The notes under the pieces are model-generated. The model saw only the letters and a program-made list of their open reading frames with translations, ran no database searches and was not told the DNA's origin. A program made the translations under genes and the position numbers. From the NCBI RefSeq assembly GCF_011078175.1, contig NZ_JAALCJ010000006.1, positions 279,222 to 343,221 of the forward strand: DNA of 64,000 nt, in the 5' to 3' direction. The DNA comes from Enterobacter cloacae (GTDB lineage Bacteria; Pseudomonadota; Gammaproteobacteria; Enterobacterales; Enterobacteriaceae). Below, in pieces: positions 38,181-48,886 of the stretch (positions are counted from its first letter, which is position 1; every line of letters begins with the position of its first letter).

Positions 38181-39728
38181 TTACGCGGTGAGACGGAATT
38201 TCTGCACTGAGCGCTGGAGTTCTTCGGTCTGCCGTTCAAGTGCTGCGGCTGCGGCGGAAACCTGCTCCACCAGCGAGGCGTTCTGCTGGGTCACGCCATC
38301 CATCTGCGTGATGGCAACGCCTACCTGAGAAATACCTTTGCTTTGCTCCTCTGACGCAGTGGCGATCTGCTTCATAATGACGGTCACCTCCGTCACGTCG
38401 CGCAGGATCGCTTCCATCGTAGTGCCGGTATCGTTCACCAGCTGCGCCCCCTGCTCCACGCGGGCAACGGAATCCGCAATCAGCCCTTCGATCTCTTTTG
38501 CCGCATTCGCGCTGCGGCTTGCCAGATTACGCACCTCACCCGCCACGACCGCAAAGCCACGCCCCTGCTCCCCGGCCCGGGCCGCTTCCACCGCGGCGTT
38601 AAGCGCCAGAATATTGGTCTGGAAGGCGATGCTGTTGATAACGTTAGTGATTTCAGCGATTTTTTTCGAGCTGTCCGAAATGCCGCTCATGGTTGTCACG
38701 ACCTCTTCCACCAGCGATCCGCCGCGGCTGGCCGTACTGGAGGCGACATCCGCAAGCTGGCTGGCCTGGCGCGCGCTTTCGGCGTTCAGCTTCACCGTTG
38801 CGGTAAGCTGCTCCATGCTGGCCGCGGTCTCTTCCAGCGCGGCGGCCTGCTCTTCGGTACGCGAGGAGAGATCGTTATTCCCGCTGGAGATCTCCGTTGC
38901 CCCGCGCCAGATATTCTCGCTGCCGGAACGAATTGTGCTGACCGCCTCCCGCAGGCTGTCCTGCATGGCGCTTAGCAGCGGCACCAGTTGCCCCACGCAG
39001 TTGCGGCCAAAGGATTCAATCGGCTGGCTGAGATCGCCCTGCGCAATCTGGCGGAACTGCTGACGGATACGATCCAGCGGTTTTACCAGTATCGCCACCA
39101 GGTAGCGGTCGGTGAACAGCAGGATCAGCAGGCCCACGATCGTGGCGGTGATAATCACCGTCCGGGTCATGCTGGTGAGGCCATCGACCACTACGCGTGT
39201 GCTGTCGAGCGCCTTCGCCGCGGTGTTGTTGAAGTGCTCAGCCGCTGACCCGAATGCTCGACTAAGCGGCGGCGTGACGTTGTTGGCATGCTGACGATAA
39301 CCTTCGAGCGTCGCCTGCTTCGCCTGCGCCATCTGCGGCGTAACGCCCCGATCGAGCAGTGCCTGCCAGGCAGAAATCACCTGCGCAGACACTTTTTCAT
39401 CCATCGGGCCCGGGGAGATAGCTTTCATCTCCGCCAGCTTTTTACTCATGTTATCCAGCGCCTGCTGAGCAGGAGCCAGGTCCGGCGTACCGCCCGCCGC
39501 TTTAACTTCCATCGCCCGGCTCAGGCGGGTGACGAAACGGAAATACTGATCGTTGCCCTGGCTCAGCACCGTCATTTGCCGGACCAGCTGACGGTCAACA
39601 TCATTACCATCAGAAACACGAGACAGAGACCAGGTGCTGTAAAGCCCCACGCCTGCCCACATGACACAAAAGATCCCCAGTATCGTCAGCATGACGAAAC
39701 GGATGGTGAAATTACGAAGCATCTTCAT
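38181..39728 (-). CDS. Methyl-accepting chemotaxis protein
   Basis: 515 residues from ATG 39728 (AAGGA seven bases upstream). First membrane helix about 9-31, a four-helix-bundle periplasmic sensor of the Tar type, second helix about 190-212, a HAMP domain, then the cytoplasmic signalling hairpin whose tip reads [21 protein letters not shown]. The C-terminus (VQKFRLTA) lacks the NWETF CheR/CheB tether, so adaptation would need other receptors in the array. Ligand unknown. Confidence 0.93.
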   Translation of the reverse strand: MKMLRNFTIRFVMLTILGIFCVMWAGVGLYSTWSLSRVSDGNDVDRQLVRQMTVLSQGNDQYFRFVTRLSRAMEVKAAGGTPDLAPAQQALDNMSKKLAEMKAISPGPMDEKVSAQVISAWQALLDRGVTPQMAQAKQATLEGYRQHANNVTPPLSRAFGSAAEHFNNTAAKALDSTRVVVDGLTSMTRTVIITATIVGLLILLFTDRYLVAILVKPLDRIRQQFRQIAQGDLSQPIESFGRNCVGQLVPLLSAMQDSLREAVSTIRSGSENIWRGATEISSGNNDLSSRTEEQAAALEETAASMEQLTATVKLNAESARQASQLADVASSTASRGGSLVEEVVTTMSGISDSSKKIAEITNVINSIAFQTNILALNAAVEAARAGEQGRGFAVVAGEVRNLASRSANAAKEIEGLIADSVARVEQGAQLVNDTGTTMEAILRDVTEVTVIMKQIATASEEQSKGISQVGVAITQMDGVTQQNASLVEQVSAAAAALERQTEELQRSVQKFRLTA

Positions 39729-39879
39729 TGAGTATTCCTTGCCGTGAGGGTGAATTCGCCCAGAGGCGAGTACTACCCTCGTTATCGGCAGATACCGTAG
39801 AAAATATACTTTTTTGTTAGCGAGTCGGCATAGAATGAAAACGTTGTTTCGAAAATTCATCGACAAGAAAGGAGACATC

Positions 39880-40920
39880 ATGTCCTGGCACCCTTACACC
39901 GGCCGATACGAAAACATGCAATACCGATACTGCGGCAAAAGTGGCCTGCGCTTACCGGCACTGTCGCTGGGCCTGTGGCACAGTTTCGGTCACGTTCAGG
40001 CGCTCGATTCCCAGCGCGCGCTGCTGCGTAAGGCCTTCGATCTCGGCATTACCCATTTTGACCTTGCCAATAACTACGGCCCCCCTCCGGGCAGCGCTGA
40101 AGAGAATTTTGGCCGCCTGCTGCGGGAGGATTTTGCCGGGTATCGCGACGAGCTGATCATCTCCACCAAAGCGGGCTACGACATGTGGCCAGGGCCGTAT
40201 GGTTCAGGCGGTTCACGTAAATACCTGCTCGCCAGCCTCGACCAGAGCCTGAAACGCATGGGCGTAGAGTATGTGGATATTTTCTACTCCCACCGCGTGG
40301 ACGAAAACACGCCGATGGAAGAGACCGCCGCCGCGCTGGCCCACGCGGTGCAGAGCGGAAAAGCGCTGTACGTCGGTATTTCGTCCTACTCCACGGAACG
40401 CACGGCGGTAATGGCCGAATTGCTGCGCGAGTGGAAGATCCCGCTTTTGATCCACCAGCCGTCTTACAACCTCCTTAACCGCTGGGTCGACAAGAGCGGC
40501 CTGCTGGACGCGCTGGAGAAAAACGGAACGGGCTGTATCGCCTTTACCCCGCTGGCGCAGGGCCTGCTGACCGGGAAATACCTGAACGGTGTTCCGGACG
40601 GTTCACGTATGCAGCGCGAAGGGAAAAAAGTGCGCGGCCTGACGGAGAAAATGCTGACGGAAGCCAACCTGAGCAGCCTTCGTCTGCTGAACGAGATGGC
40701 GCACGCGCGCGGGCAGACGATGGCGCAGATGGCGCTAAGCTGGCTGTTGAAAGATGAGCGTGTAACGTCGGTGCTGATTGGCGCGAGCCGCCCGGAGCAG
40801 CTGGAGGAGAACGTTCAGGCGCTGAATAACCTGCGCTTTAGCGAAGACGAACTGACGCGGATTGACCAGCACGTGGCGGATGGGGAACTGAATTTGTGGC
40901 AGGCATCGTCGGATAAATAA
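39880..40920 (+). CDS. yghZ: YghZ, aldo-keto reductase (L-glyceraldehyde 3-phosphate reductase)
   Basis: 346 residues from ATG 39880 (AAAGGAG upstream), same length as E. coli. Kv-beta-like aldo-keto reductase: [22 protein letters not shown] holds the catalytic Asp and Tyr, with Lys in [17 protein letters not shown] and His in [17 protein letters not shown]. It reduces L-glyceraldehyde 3-phosphate and methylglyoxal in E. coli. A repeat follows 3 bases after the stop. Confidence 0.95.
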   Translation: MSWHPYTGRYENMQYRYCGKSGLRLPALSLGLWHSFGHVQALDSQRALLRKAFDLGITHFDLANNYGPPPGSAEENFGRLLREDFAGYRDELIISTKAGYDMWPGPYGSGGSRKYLLASLDQSLKRMGVEYVDIFYSHRVDENTPMEETAAALAHAVQSGKALYVGISSYSTERTAVMAELLREWKIPLLIHQPSYNLLNRWVDKSGLLDALEKNGTGCIAFTPLAQGLLTGKYLNGVPDGSRMQREGKKVRGLTEKMLTEANLSSLRLLNEMAHARGQTMAQMALSWLLKDERVTSVLIGASRPEQLEENVQALNNLRFSEDELTRIDQHVADGELNLWQASSDK

Positions 40921-40923
40921 ATA

Positions 40924-41017
40924 GTGCGGCCTGCTGCCCTCACCCCGGCCCTCTCCCACAGGGAGAGGGAGATTGATATTCCCTCTCCCTGTGGGAGTGG
41001 GTTAGGGTGAGGGGCAT
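40924..41017. repeat. CCCTCACCC-type intergenic repeat, copy 4 (full palindrome)
   Basis: Full element between the convergent yghZ and yqhA genes: GTGCGGCCTGCTGCCCTCAC at the left, two inner hairpins (CCCTCTCCC/GGGAGAGGG; CCCTCTCCC/GGGAGTGGG) and the right arm TTAGGGTGAGGGG. It fills the whole spacer. Confidence 0.85.
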
Positions 41018-41024
41018 GGTGAAT

Positions 41025-41552
<528 letters not shown>

Positions 41553-41556
41553 TCAA

Positions 41557-42060
41557 CTATACCTCGTTGGGATCCACATCCGGGCGCGCATACTCCGGCC
41601 AGACCAGCGCGACCAGCTCCGGGTAGGCTTCCAGGCTAAACTCGCGAAAACACTGGCGTAGATTTAATACGTCTAAATCGGAGTACGACACCTTCTCGCC
41701 ATTCAGACAGCGCTTTTTGATATTGTCATAATATTTATAGACCGCCGAATTAAGGTCGCTACAACGACGCTGCGCGTCAAACAGGCCGGGCGTATCATTA
41801 ATTTCGGCCATTTTCATCCGCTTAATTGTCGCATGAAGGAAATCGATATATTCGTGGTTCACTCGCCAGTACCAGACCGGCGTCACGGCATTCATCAATA
41901 CGGAGAAATGATCTTCTCCCTCCTCTTTGGACATCAATTCAGGCTGTAGCGGTTCACTGGCGTCTTTCGACACTTTTGTTTTATTAAACTCTTGCATCAA
42001 TAAAAGCACGCCAGCGGTCAGTAAAAGTAACGTTATGACCGTGAAGAAAATGCTGTTCAT
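41557..42060 (-). CDS. Unknown membrane-anchored protein
   Basis: 167 residues. Residues 4-22 (IFFTVITLLLLTAGVLLLM) form one membrane helix; the rest is soluble, charged and largely helical, rich in aromatic residues around MNAVTPVWYWRVNHEYIDFLHATIKRMK. No family recognised. It is divergent from the pair at 42163-42994, sharing a 102-base AT-rich spacer that should hold both promoters. Base and codon use is richer in A/T than the flanking core genes, suggesting acquisition. Confidence 0.7.
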   Translation of the reverse strand: MNSIFFTVITLLLLTAGVLLLMQEFNKTKVSKDASEPLQPELMSKEEGEDHFSVLMNAVTPVWYWRVNHEYIDFLHATIKRMKMAEINDTPGLFDAQRRCSDLNSAVYKYYDNIKKRCLNGEKVSYSDLDVLNLRQCFREFSLEAYPELVALVWPEYARPDVDPNEV

Positions 42061-42162
42061 GGGTAGGCTCCATTTTTTTTGATTTTAAAATTGCCTCATG
42101 ATATTGTCAACGAATCTCACCCTTTTTCCAACCACACCCTTTTGAAATTAAAGGAAATTAAA

Positions 42163-42567
42163 ATGCTGCCCGACAATCTTGTCCCGGCAAAGTACCACAT
42201 TACGCCTGTGGAACAGCCTTCGACGGAAGCAGATAAAGAGGCGAATTTCACTCAAGGGAAAAGAAAACTCTCGGACTATGAAGCCGACATATTAATCGGT
42301 GTTTCGCGCACCGGCAAATCTCGTAATATGGTGCTGGAAGAGCACGATCGCCATTTAAAAGAGCGCTTATTTCGTGCCATCAAGATTGAAGCCCTGGTAC
42401 ATTTGCTCAATGATTTACAGGCCGAAGGGGAAATAGATACCCAGACGTTAAGTCAAATAATGTCCGAAAAAACACAGAAAATAAATGAAGCGGGCGATGA
42501 AATTTGGCTTAATTTAATTACCCGTGAAAAAAACAATCCCATTTTTTATAACCTGGGGGAAGATTAA
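42163..42567 (+). CDS. Unknown small protein with a P-loop-like motif
   Basis: 134 residues from ATG 42163, chosen because AAAGGAA lies about seven bases upstream; a frame open from 42079 has no such site. After a polar N-terminus, DILIGVSRTGKS (residues 42-53) matches the Walker A pattern G-x4-G-K-S and follows a short hydrophobic strand. No Walker B is evident, and the protein is small for a nucleotidase, so the match may be chance. The rest is helical and charged. The next gene starts two bases after its TAA. Confidence 0.65.
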   Translation: MLPDNLVPAKYHITPVEQPSTEADKEANFTQGKRKLSDYEADILIGVSRTGKSRNMVLEEHDRHLKERLFRAIKIEALVHLLNDLQAEGEIDTQTLSQIMSEKTQKINEAGDEIWLNLITREKNNPIFYNLGED

Positions 42568-42568
42568 C

Positions 42569-42994
42569 GTGAATGATGATAGCGGTAATAACGTTTATTT
42601 GACTTTAGATGATAAGAAAAGCGATGAATTTATCTTAAAGCAGAATCTCGACGCTCTCAAAAAGATAAAAAATGACGAGATGACGCGAATTACGCAGGAT
42701 TTGGTTTCGATTCCGGCCACGCTGGTACGCCTGAAATGGCAGAACCGTCGTGAAATTTATGCCTTGCAGGCCAAAGAAGAGATTTACGGCGCGGTGATGA
42801 ACGCCATTATTGAACAGCGCCCTGAGCTTAAAGAGAAGATCCTCGGGCGACTGGAGGCGAACTATCAGTACCTGCTGGCACGCGAGACGGCCACCCTGCG
42901 CCTGATCCGGAAACTCTCGGAAGGCAACTACCGTACCTCAAATGTGACCTGTGTAGCGCTGGATGAAGAGGCGCCGACGGCGCCTTCAGTATGA
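42569..42994 (+). CDS. Unknown helical protein coupled to the preceding gene
   Basis: 141 residues with a GTG start at 42569; GGGGGA is eight bases upstream. Almost wholly helical, with many charged residues and possible coiled-coil stretches (FILKQNLDALKKIKNDEMTR; QRPELKEKILGRLEANYQYLLARETATLRLIRKL). No membrane helix and no family recognised. It shares an operon with the P-loop-like protein; partner proteins are a reasonable inference. A REP element follows. Confidence 0.65.
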   Translation: MNDDSGNNVYLTLDDKKSDEFILKQNLDALKKIKNDEMTRITQDLVSIPATLVRLKWQNRREIYALQAKEEIYGAVMNAIIEQRPELKEKILGRLEANYQYLLARETATLRLIRKLSEGNYRTSNVTCVALDEEAPTAPSV

Positions 42995-43019
42995 GTCAAC
43001 AATGATTGTTGCGGAATGC

Positions 43020-43052
43020 AGGCCGGGGCAGGCGACGCCGCCACCCGGCAGG
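43020..43052. repeat. REP-like element before exbD
   Basis: AGGCCGGGGCAGGCGACGCC with GCCACCCGGC, a single REP-like unit between the unknown gene pair and the convergent exbD end. Confidence 0.6.
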
Positions 43053-43074
43053 GAAGGCTGCAAAAGCCTTCGTT

Positions 43075-43500
43075 TTACTTCGCGGCCGCTTTCTCTTCGC
43101 CGACCAGACCAATCTTCAGGTATCCCGCCTGATGCAGCGTGTCCATTACCTTCATCATGGTTTCATAATCGACAGTTTTATCCGCGCGGAAGAAGACGGT
43201 GGTGTCTTTCTTGCCGCCGGTCAGCTGATCCAGCGCCGGAATAACCGAGGCATCCGTCACCGGGTCGTTGCCCAGGAACATGGACTTATCGGCCTTCACG
43301 GACAGGTAGATAGGCTTTTCCGGACGCGGCTGCGGCTGGCTGGAGGACGCAGGCAGATTCACCTTCACGTCCACCGTCGCCAGCGGCGCGGCAACCATAA
43401 AGATAATCAGCAGAACCAGCATAACGTCGATAAACGGCGTCACGTTGATCTCATGCATTTCACCGTTATCGTCCAGATTTTCATTAAGACGCATTGCCAT
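43075..43500 (-). CDS. exbD: ExbD, TonB-complex energy-transducing protein
   Basis: 141 residues. Short cytoplasmic N-terminus, one membrane helix carrying the essential Asp25 (NVTPFIDVMLVLLIIFMVAAPL), and a periplasmic domain. Works with ExbB and TonB to power outer-membrane siderophore and vitamin B12 uptake. Lies four bases after exbB in an operon. Confidence 0.97.
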   Translation of the reverse strand: MAMRLNENLDDNGEMHEINVTPFIDVMLVLLIIFMVAAPLATVDVKVNLPASSSQPQPRPEKPIYLSVKADKSMFLGNDPVTDASVIPALDQLTGGKKDTTVFFRADKTVDYETMMKVMDTLHQAGYLKIGLVGEEKAAAK

Positions 43501-43504
43501 ACAA

Positions 43505-44236
43505 TCAACCTACGCGCAGTTTGGACGCCGCATGAACCGGTTTAACGGCGCTGGCGTTCAGGTCCAGATCGCGGCTTTGCAGCAGCAGAACCTGCGCGGC
43601 AACGTCACCCAGTGTGGCTTTATAACTGCCAATCATGCGCGCGAAGATGTTATAGATAACAACCGCCGGAATAGCGGCAACCAGACCGATAGCCGTGGCC
43701 AGCAGCGCTTCTGCGATACCCGGCGCGACGACCGCAAGGTTAGTGGTCTGCGTCTGGGCGATACCGATAAAGCTGTTCATGATGCCCCAGACGGTACCGA
43801 ACAGGCCGACGAACGGGGAGATAGCGCCGATAGTCGCCAGGTAGCCGTTACCGCGGCCCATATGACGACCTACGGCCGCAACGCGACGCTCAAGACGGAA
43901 GCCGGTACGCTCTTTAATGCCTTCGTTATCTTCGCTGCCTGCGGAGAGTTCCAGCTCGTTCTGCGCTTCGTTCACCAACAGGGTAGTCAGGCTTTTCGCA
44001 TGGAAGGATGAGGTGATATCAGAAGCCTGATCCAGAGAGCGGGCTTCCGCCAGCTGCTTCTGCTCACGCTTGAGGCGGCGTTTTTGTGAAAGAAGTTCGG
44101 CGCTCTTGCTGAAGAAGATAGCCCAGGTGATCACGGACGCCAGAATCAGGCCGATCATCACAATCTTAACGACGATGTCAGCATGTTGATACATGCCCCA
44201 AACGGAGAGATCCGTCTGCATCAAATTATTACCCAC
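43505..44236 (-). CDS. exbB: ExbB, proton channel of the TonB complex
   Basis: 243 residues. [27 protein letters not shown] is the family start. Three membrane helices, the last two being [27 protein letters not shown] and [24 protein letters not shown] with the conserved channel Thr and Glu residues. A Fur-like site at 44300-44318 lies about 64 bases upstream. First gene of exbB-exbD. Confidence 0.97.
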   Translation of the reverse strand: MGNNLMQTDLSVWGMYQHADIVVKIVMIGLILASVITWAIFFSKSAELLSQKRRLKREQKQLAEARSLDQASDITSSFHAKSLTTLLVNEAQNELELSAGSEDNEGIKERTGFRLERRVAAVGRHMGRGNGYLATIGAISPFVGLFGTVWGIMNSFIGIAQTQTTNLAVVAPGIAEALLATAIGLVAAIPAVVIYNIFARMIGSYKATLGDVAAQVLLLQSRDLDLNASAVKPVHAASKLRVG

Positions 44237-44299
44237 TCTGTATCTCCAGGACGCAAATCACAAAATCTGAACGTAATAATATCAAAACGTCGTCGAATT

Positions 44300-44318
44300 G
44301 ATAGTAGTTCTCATTAGT
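44300..44318. promoter_or_regulatory. Fur-box-like site upstream of exbB
   Basis: GATAGTAGTTCTCATTAGT agrees with the 19-base Fur consensus at 12 positions, including GATA at one end and TCATTA at the other. Iron-dependent repression of exbBD is known in E. coli. Confidence 0.55.
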
Positions 44319-44452
44319 ATTTACATAGTGCCGTAATTTTCGCTCACTTTCCTTGCGCTTACGCAGTAAAAATTTCTTATGCGAATTTTTGATAATATTT
44401 TCTGCTTATTCGATAAGCATCCGGATGCACATTCTGACAATCGTGGTAGTCT

Positions 44453-44468
44453 GGACGTCCAGACGTAT
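44453..44468 (+). promoter_or_regulatory. MetJ operator upstream of metC
   Basis: Two tandem met boxes, GGACGTCC and AGACGTAT, each matching six or more of the eight consensus bases AGACGTCT. They lie 20 bases before the metC ATG, so MetJ would overlap the promoter or start region. Confidence 0.75.
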
Positions 44469-44487
44469 AAAAATAGGGTTAGCGAAC

Positions 44488-45675
44488 ATGACTAAAAAAC
44501 AGCTTGAGACCACGCTGGTGCAGGCAGGACGCAGTAAGAAATACACTCAGGGTTCGGTCAATAGCGTGATCCAGCGCGCCTCTTCGCTGGTATTTGATAC
44601 CGTTGAGGATAAAAAAATCGCCACCCGTAATCGCGCGAAGGGCGGCCTGTTTTACGGTCGTCGCGGCACGTTAACCCATTTCTCGTTGCAGGAAGCCATG
44701 TGCGAACTGGAGGGCGGTGCGGGCTGCGCGCTGTTCCCGTGCGGCGCGGCGGCGGTCGCTAATACCATTCTGGCGTTTGTAGAACAGGGTGACCATGTCC
44801 TGATGACCAATACCGCCTACGAACCAAGCCAGGATTTCTGCACCAAAATACTCAGCAAGCTCGGCGTAACCACCAGCTGGTTCGATCCGCTGATTGGGGC
44901 CGACATTGCCGGGCTTATTCAGCCCAACACGCGCGTTGTGTTCCTGGAATCTCCCGGCTCCATCACCATGGAAGTGCATGATGTCCCGGCCATCGTGAAG
45001 GCGGTGCGCAGCATAGCGCCGGAAGCGATCATCATGATCGACAACACCTGGGCGGCAGGTGTGCTGTTTAAAGCCCTGGAATTTGATATTGATATCTCCA
45101 TTCAGGCGGCGACCAAATACCTGATTGGCCATTCCGACGGCATGATCGGTACGGCGGTGTCTAACGCCCGCTGCTGGGATCAATTGCGTGAAAATGCCTA
45201 CCTGATGGGCCAGATGGTGGATGCTGATACCGCCTACATGACCAGCCGCGGGATCCGTACGCTCGGCGTGCGGCTGCGTCAGCATCACGAAAGTAGCCTG
45301 CAAATTGCACATTGGCTGGCGCGTCATCCGCAGGTGGAGCGCGTTAATCATCCGGCGCTGCCGGGCAGCAAGGGCCACGAATACTGGCAACGTGACTTTA
45401 CGGGCAGCAGCGGGTTGTTCTCATTTGTTCTTAAAAAGCGCCTGACTGACGCCGAGCTGGCAAGCTATCTGGATAACTTTACCCTCTTCAGCATGGCCTA
45501 CTCATGGGGTGGGTTCGAATCTCTGATCCTGCCCAATCAGCCGGAGCAGATTGCGGCCCTGCGCCCGGGCGGCGAGGTGGACTTCGAGGGGACCTTAATC
45601 CGCCTGCATATCGGGCTGGAAAATGCGGACGATTTAATTGCGGATTTATCGGCAGGATTTGAGCGCATCGTGTAA
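44488..45675 (+). CDS. metC: Cystathionine beta-lyase
   Basis: 395 residues from ATG 44488, as in E. coli. Cys/Met-metabolism PLP enzyme, fold type I: the PLP lysine is in [14 protein letters not shown], with [20 protein letters not shown] and [20 protein letters not shown] as family signatures. Splits cystathionine to homocysteine, pyruvate and ammonia for methionine synthesis, matching the MetJ sites upstream. Divergent from exbBD. Confidence 0.97.
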   Translation: MTKKQLETTLVQAGRSKKYTQGSVNSVIQRASSLVFDTVEDKKIATRNRAKGGLFYGRRGTLTHFSLQEAMCELEGGAGCALFPCGAAAVANTILAFVEQGDHVLMTNTAYEPSQDFCTKILSKLGVTTSWFDPLIGADIAGLIQPNTRVVFLESPGSITMEVHDVPAIVKAVRSIAPEAIIMIDNTWAAGVLFKALEFDIDISIQAATKYLIGHSDGMIGTAVSNARCWDQLRENAYLMGQMVDADTAYMTSRGIRTLGVRLRQHHESSLQIAHWLARHPQVERVNHPALPGSKGHEYWQRDFTGSSGLFSFVLKKRLTDAELASYLDNFTLFSMAYSWGGFESLILPNQPEQIAALRPGGEVDFEGTLIRLHIGLENADDLIADLSAGFERIV

Positions 45676-45817
45676 AGTGCAGGCTGACATGTACTCTCCG
45701 GACATTATTCTGAACACCGCAAGCAGAAAAGTCTGTATAAGATGCGCCTGCGATCAACCCCGACAGGCAGAATTGGGAGTACAATAGCGTTATATCTGCT
45801 GTTCCACAGGAAAGTCC

Positions 45818-46477
45818 ATGGCTGTTATTCAAAATATCATCACGGCGCTCTGGCAACACGATTTTGCCGCGCTGGCGGACCCGCATGTCGTCGGGATTGT
45901 CTATTTCGTGATGTTCGCGACGCTGTTTCTGGAAAATGGATTACTGCCAGCCTCATTTTTACCCGGTGACAGCCTGCTCCTGCTCGCAGGGGCGTTAATC
46001 GGCAAGGGTGTGATGGACTTCGCACCGACAATGGTGATCCTCACCTCTGCGGCCAGTCTCGGCTGTTGGCTGAGCTACCTGCAAGGGCGCTGGCTTGGAA
46101 ATACCCGCGTGGTGAAAGGCTGGCTGGCGCAGCTGCCGCATAAATACCATCAGCGCGCGACCTGCATGTTTGACCGTCACGGCCTGCTGGCGTTACTGGC
46201 CGGGCGTTTTCTGGCGTTTGTTCGCACCCTGTTGCCTACCATGGCGGGTATTTCAGGCCTCTCTAACCGCCGCTTCCAGTTCTTCAACTGGCTGAGCGCC
46301 CTGCTCTGGGTCGGCGTGGTCACCACGCTCGGTTACGCGCTGAACATGATCCCCTTTGTTAAGCGCCATGAAGATCAGGTGATGACATTCCTGATGATCC
46401 TGCCGATTTTCCTGCTGGTTGCCGGACTGGTGGGTACCATTGCGGTGGTGATTAAGAAAAAGTATTGCAGCGCATAA
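45818..46477 (+). CDS. yghB: DedA-family membrane protein YghB
   Basis: 219 residues, same as E. coli. DedA/SNARE-associated family: [32 protein letters not shown], then [30 protein letters not shown] with the essential Arg, and a C-terminal helix ending in KKKYCSA. Needed with YqjA for cell division and membrane homeostasis; probably involved in lipid flipping. Confidence 0.95.
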   Translation: MAVIQNIITALWQHDFAALADPHVVGIVYFVMFATLFLENGLLPASFLPGDSLLLLAGALIGKGVMDFAPTMVILTSAASLGCWLSYLQGRWLGNTRVVKGWLAQLPHKYHQRATCMFDRHGLLALLAGRFLAFVRTLLPTMAGISGLSNRRFQFFNWLSALLWVGVVTTLGYALNMIPFVKRHEDQVMTFLMILPIFLLVAGLVGTIAVVIKKKYCSA

Positions 46478-46492
46478 ACATAAGCCGGGTGG

Positions 46493-46513
46493 TGCTACCG
46501 CTTACCCGGCCTC
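46493..46513. repeat. REP-like element between yghB and yqhC
   Basis: A compact inverted repeat, GCCGGGTGG with CTTACCCGGC, filling most of the spacer between the convergent ends of yghB and yqhC. Confidence 0.65.
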
Positions 46514-46522
46514 CGTTTCCCC

Positions 46523-47422
46523 TCAGGCTCCCTGCATGGTTCTGATACGTGACGCATCTTCCCCCGGCGTGACGCCGAAGTATCGCTTAAACTCCCGACT
46601 AAACTGCGAGGCGCTTTCATACCCGACCCGCATCGCCGCGGCGCTGGCCTTCATGCCATCGTGGATCATCAGCATCCGCGCCTTATGCAGACGGTAAGTT
46701 TTAAGATACTGCAACGGCGACGTGCTGGTGACGGATTTAAAGTTATGGTGAAACGCCGAGACGCTCATATTGGCTTCCGCCGCCAGCTGGTCAACGCTGA
46801 GGTTTTCCGTGTACTGGCTCTCGATGCGCTTCAGCACGCGGCTAATCAGGCTGAAGTGCGTTTGTCGACTTACCAGCGCCAGCAGCGCCCCGCCGCCCGG
46901 CCCCAGCAGCACGTGATAAAGAATTTCACGGATAATCTGCTTGCCGAGAATACGGGCATCCAGCGGCCTTTCCATCACGTCTAACAGGCGCTCAATCGCG
47001 CAGAGGATTTCCTCCGATAAGGTCGCGGAGTTGATACCGCTTGCCGCCATCGAAGGCCGGAAAAGTTCGTCCTCTCCGATCTCCATCAGCAGCTCTTGCA
47101 ACTGGAGGATATCGACGTTGACGCGGATCCCTGCCAGCGGTATCTCCTCTGTCGCGAAGGTTTCACATTCGAAGGGTAAAGGTACTGTCAGAAGCAGATA
47201 TTCATTGGTGTCGTAACGGAACACACGCTCGTTGATATAGCCAATCTTATGGCCGGAAAAGAGAAAAACGATGCCAGGCTGATACATTACCGGGGTGCGT
47301 GTCCCGGGCTGGGTACCGTAGAGCAATCGAATATCCGGCAACAGATCGGCCGTATTATTTCCATTATCTATCAGTCTTTTAATCTGCGACGTTAGCTGGT
47401 GGCAGATGGCATCACGGTTCAT
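46523..47422 (-). CDS. yqhC: AraC-family activator YqhC
   Basis: 299 residues. N-terminal cupin-type sensor (residues 40-170; [20 protein letters not shown]) and a C-terminal double helix-turn-helix ([25 protein letters not shown], then [25 protein letters not shown]). YqhC senses reactive aldehydes and activates yqhD and dkgA. It is divergent from yqhD, 195 bases away, as in E. coli. Confidence 0.94.
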   Translation of the reverse strand: MNRDAICHQLTSQIKRLIDNGNNTADLLPDIRLLYGTQPGTRTPVMYQPGIVFLFSGHKIGYINERVFRYDTNEYLLLTVPLPFECETFATEEIPLAGIRVNVDILQLQELLMEIGEDELFRPSMAASGINSATLSEEILCAIERLLDVMERPLDARILGKQIIREILYHVLLGPGGGALLALVSRQTHFSLISRVLKRIESQYTENLSVDQLAAEANMSVSAFHHNFKSVTSTSPLQYLKTYRLHKARMLMIHDGMKASAAAMRVGYESASQFSREFKRYFGVTPGEDASRIRTMQGA

Positions 47423-47617
47423 TTTCAGTTACTCCGGGTACGGTTTCCGACGCTAGCAGTGTGCGCATTTTCTTACCATTTCTCCAGCGCGTTGTAGGAA
47501 TGGGCAAGACATCGGCAGAAATGTGCATTGAGAGGACAGCGCCTGCCCGCCACAATGTGCAGCATCAGGTTGCCTTCTGCGCCACCACAATTTTTTACCC
47601 ACTACAGGGAACACGCC

Positions 47618-48781
47618 ATGAACAACTTTAATCTTCATACCCCGACCCGCATTCTGTTTGGTAAAAACGCTATTGCTGACCTGCGTGCGCAAATCCCGAC
47701 GGGCGCCCGCGTCCTGATTACCTACGGCGGCGGCAGCGTAAAAAAAACCGGCGTACTGGATCAGGTTTACAGTGCTCTGGAAGGTCTGGACGTACGTGAG
47801 TTCGGCGGTATCGAGCCTAACCCGTCTTATGAAACGCTGATGAATGCGGTAAAAATCGCCCGCGACGAGCAGATCACCTTCCTGCTGGCGGTGGGCGGCG
47901 GTTCCGTGCTGGACGGCACCAAATTCATCGCGGCGGCGGCGCGTTACGCTGACGGCATCGACCCGTGGCATATTCTGGAAACGGGCGGCAGCGACATCAG
48001 CAGTGCGATCCCGATGGGCTCCGTGCTGACGCTGCCGGCCACCGGCTCTGAGTCCAACAAAGGCGCGGTTATCTCCCGTAAAACCACCGGTGACAAGCAG
48101 GCCTTTATGAACGAACACGTTCAGCCCGTGTTCGCGATCCTCGATCCGGTTTACACCTATACCCTGCCTGCGCGCCAGGTGGCGAACGGCGTGGTCGACG
48201 CCTTTGTTCACACCGTTGAGCAATACGTCACTTACCCGGTGAATGCCAAAATTCAGGATCGTTTCGCGGAAGGCATTCTGCTGACGCTGATTGAAGAAGG
48301 TCCGAAAGCGCTGAAAGAGCCTGAAAACTACGACGTGCGTGCCAACGTGATGTGGGCCGCCACCCAGGCGCTGAACGGCATGATCGGTGCTGGCGTGCCG
48401 CAGGACTGGGCTACCCACATGCTCGGCCACGAGCTGACGGCGATGCACGGCCTGGATCACGCCCAGACGCTGGCGGTGGTTCTGCCTGCGCTGTGGAACG
48501 AAAAACGTGACGCTAAACGCGCCAAACTCCTCCAGTACGCCGAACGCGTGTGGAACATTACCGACGGTTCCGACGATGCGCGTATTGATGCCGCGATTGA
48601 AGCCACCCGTCAATTCTTTGAAAGCCTGGGCGTGCCAACGCGTCTCTCTGGCTACGGCCTGGACGGCAGCTCCATCCCTGCCCTGCTGGCGAAACTGGAA
48701 GCACACGGCATGACGCAGATCGGCGAGCACGGCGACATCACTCTGGACGCCAGCCGTCGTATTTACGAAGCGGCACGCTAA
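47618..48781 (+). CDS. yqhD: NADPH-dependent aldehyde reductase YqhD
   Basis: 387 residues from ATG 47618 (MNNFNLHTPTRILFGKNA). Iron/zinc-dependent alcohol dehydrogenase family: GGGSVLDGTKFIAAAA binds NADPH; metal ligands are in GVVDAFVHTVEQY (Asp, His) and GHELTAMHGLDHAQT (His, His). It detoxifies aldehydes from lipid peroxidation and methylglyoxal. Probably co-transcribed with dkgA, 105 bases downstream. Confidence 0.96.
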   Translation: MNNFNLHTPTRILFGKNAIADLRAQIPTGARVLITYGGGSVKKTGVLDQVYSALEGLDVREFGGIEPNPSYETLMNAVKIARDEQITFLLAVGGGSVLDGTKFIAAAARYADGIDPWHILETGGSDISSAIPMGSVLTLPATGSESNKGAVISRKTTGDKQAFMNEHVQPVFAILDPVYTYTLPARQVANGVVDAFVHTVEQYVTYPVNAKIQDRFAEGILLTLIEEGPKALKEPENYDVRANVMWAATQALNGMIGAGVPQDWATHMLGHELTAMHGLDHAQTLAVVLPALWNEKRDAKRAKLLQYAERVWNITDGSDDARIDAAIEATRQFFESLGVPTRLSGYGLDGSSIPALLAKLEAHGMTQIGEHGDITLDASRRIYEAAR

Positions 48782-48840
48782 GCGTTTTTAGGATCCTGAC
48801 TTTCGTTTTTTGACATTTCGTCCAGACTTAATGCACATCA

Positions 48841-48867
48841 CATCGTCGGAGGTTCCCTCCGGCGATG
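48841..48867 (+). other. Strong hairpin between yqhD and dkgA
   Basis: CATCGTCGGAGG and CCTCCGGCGATG form a 12-bp stem with one G-T pair and a three-base loop. No T-run follows, so it is not a classical terminator. It ends seven bases before the dkgA Shine-Dalgarno (GAAGGAGG, 48875-48882) and may shape differential expression or mRNA processing. Confidence 0.55.
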
Positions 48868-48886
48868 AGCACCTGAAGGAGGAAAA

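Noticed and set aside
47453..48730. Minus-strand open frame of 425 codons opposite yqhD
   Set aside because: Antisense shadow of yqhD; it also runs into the region upstream of its start.
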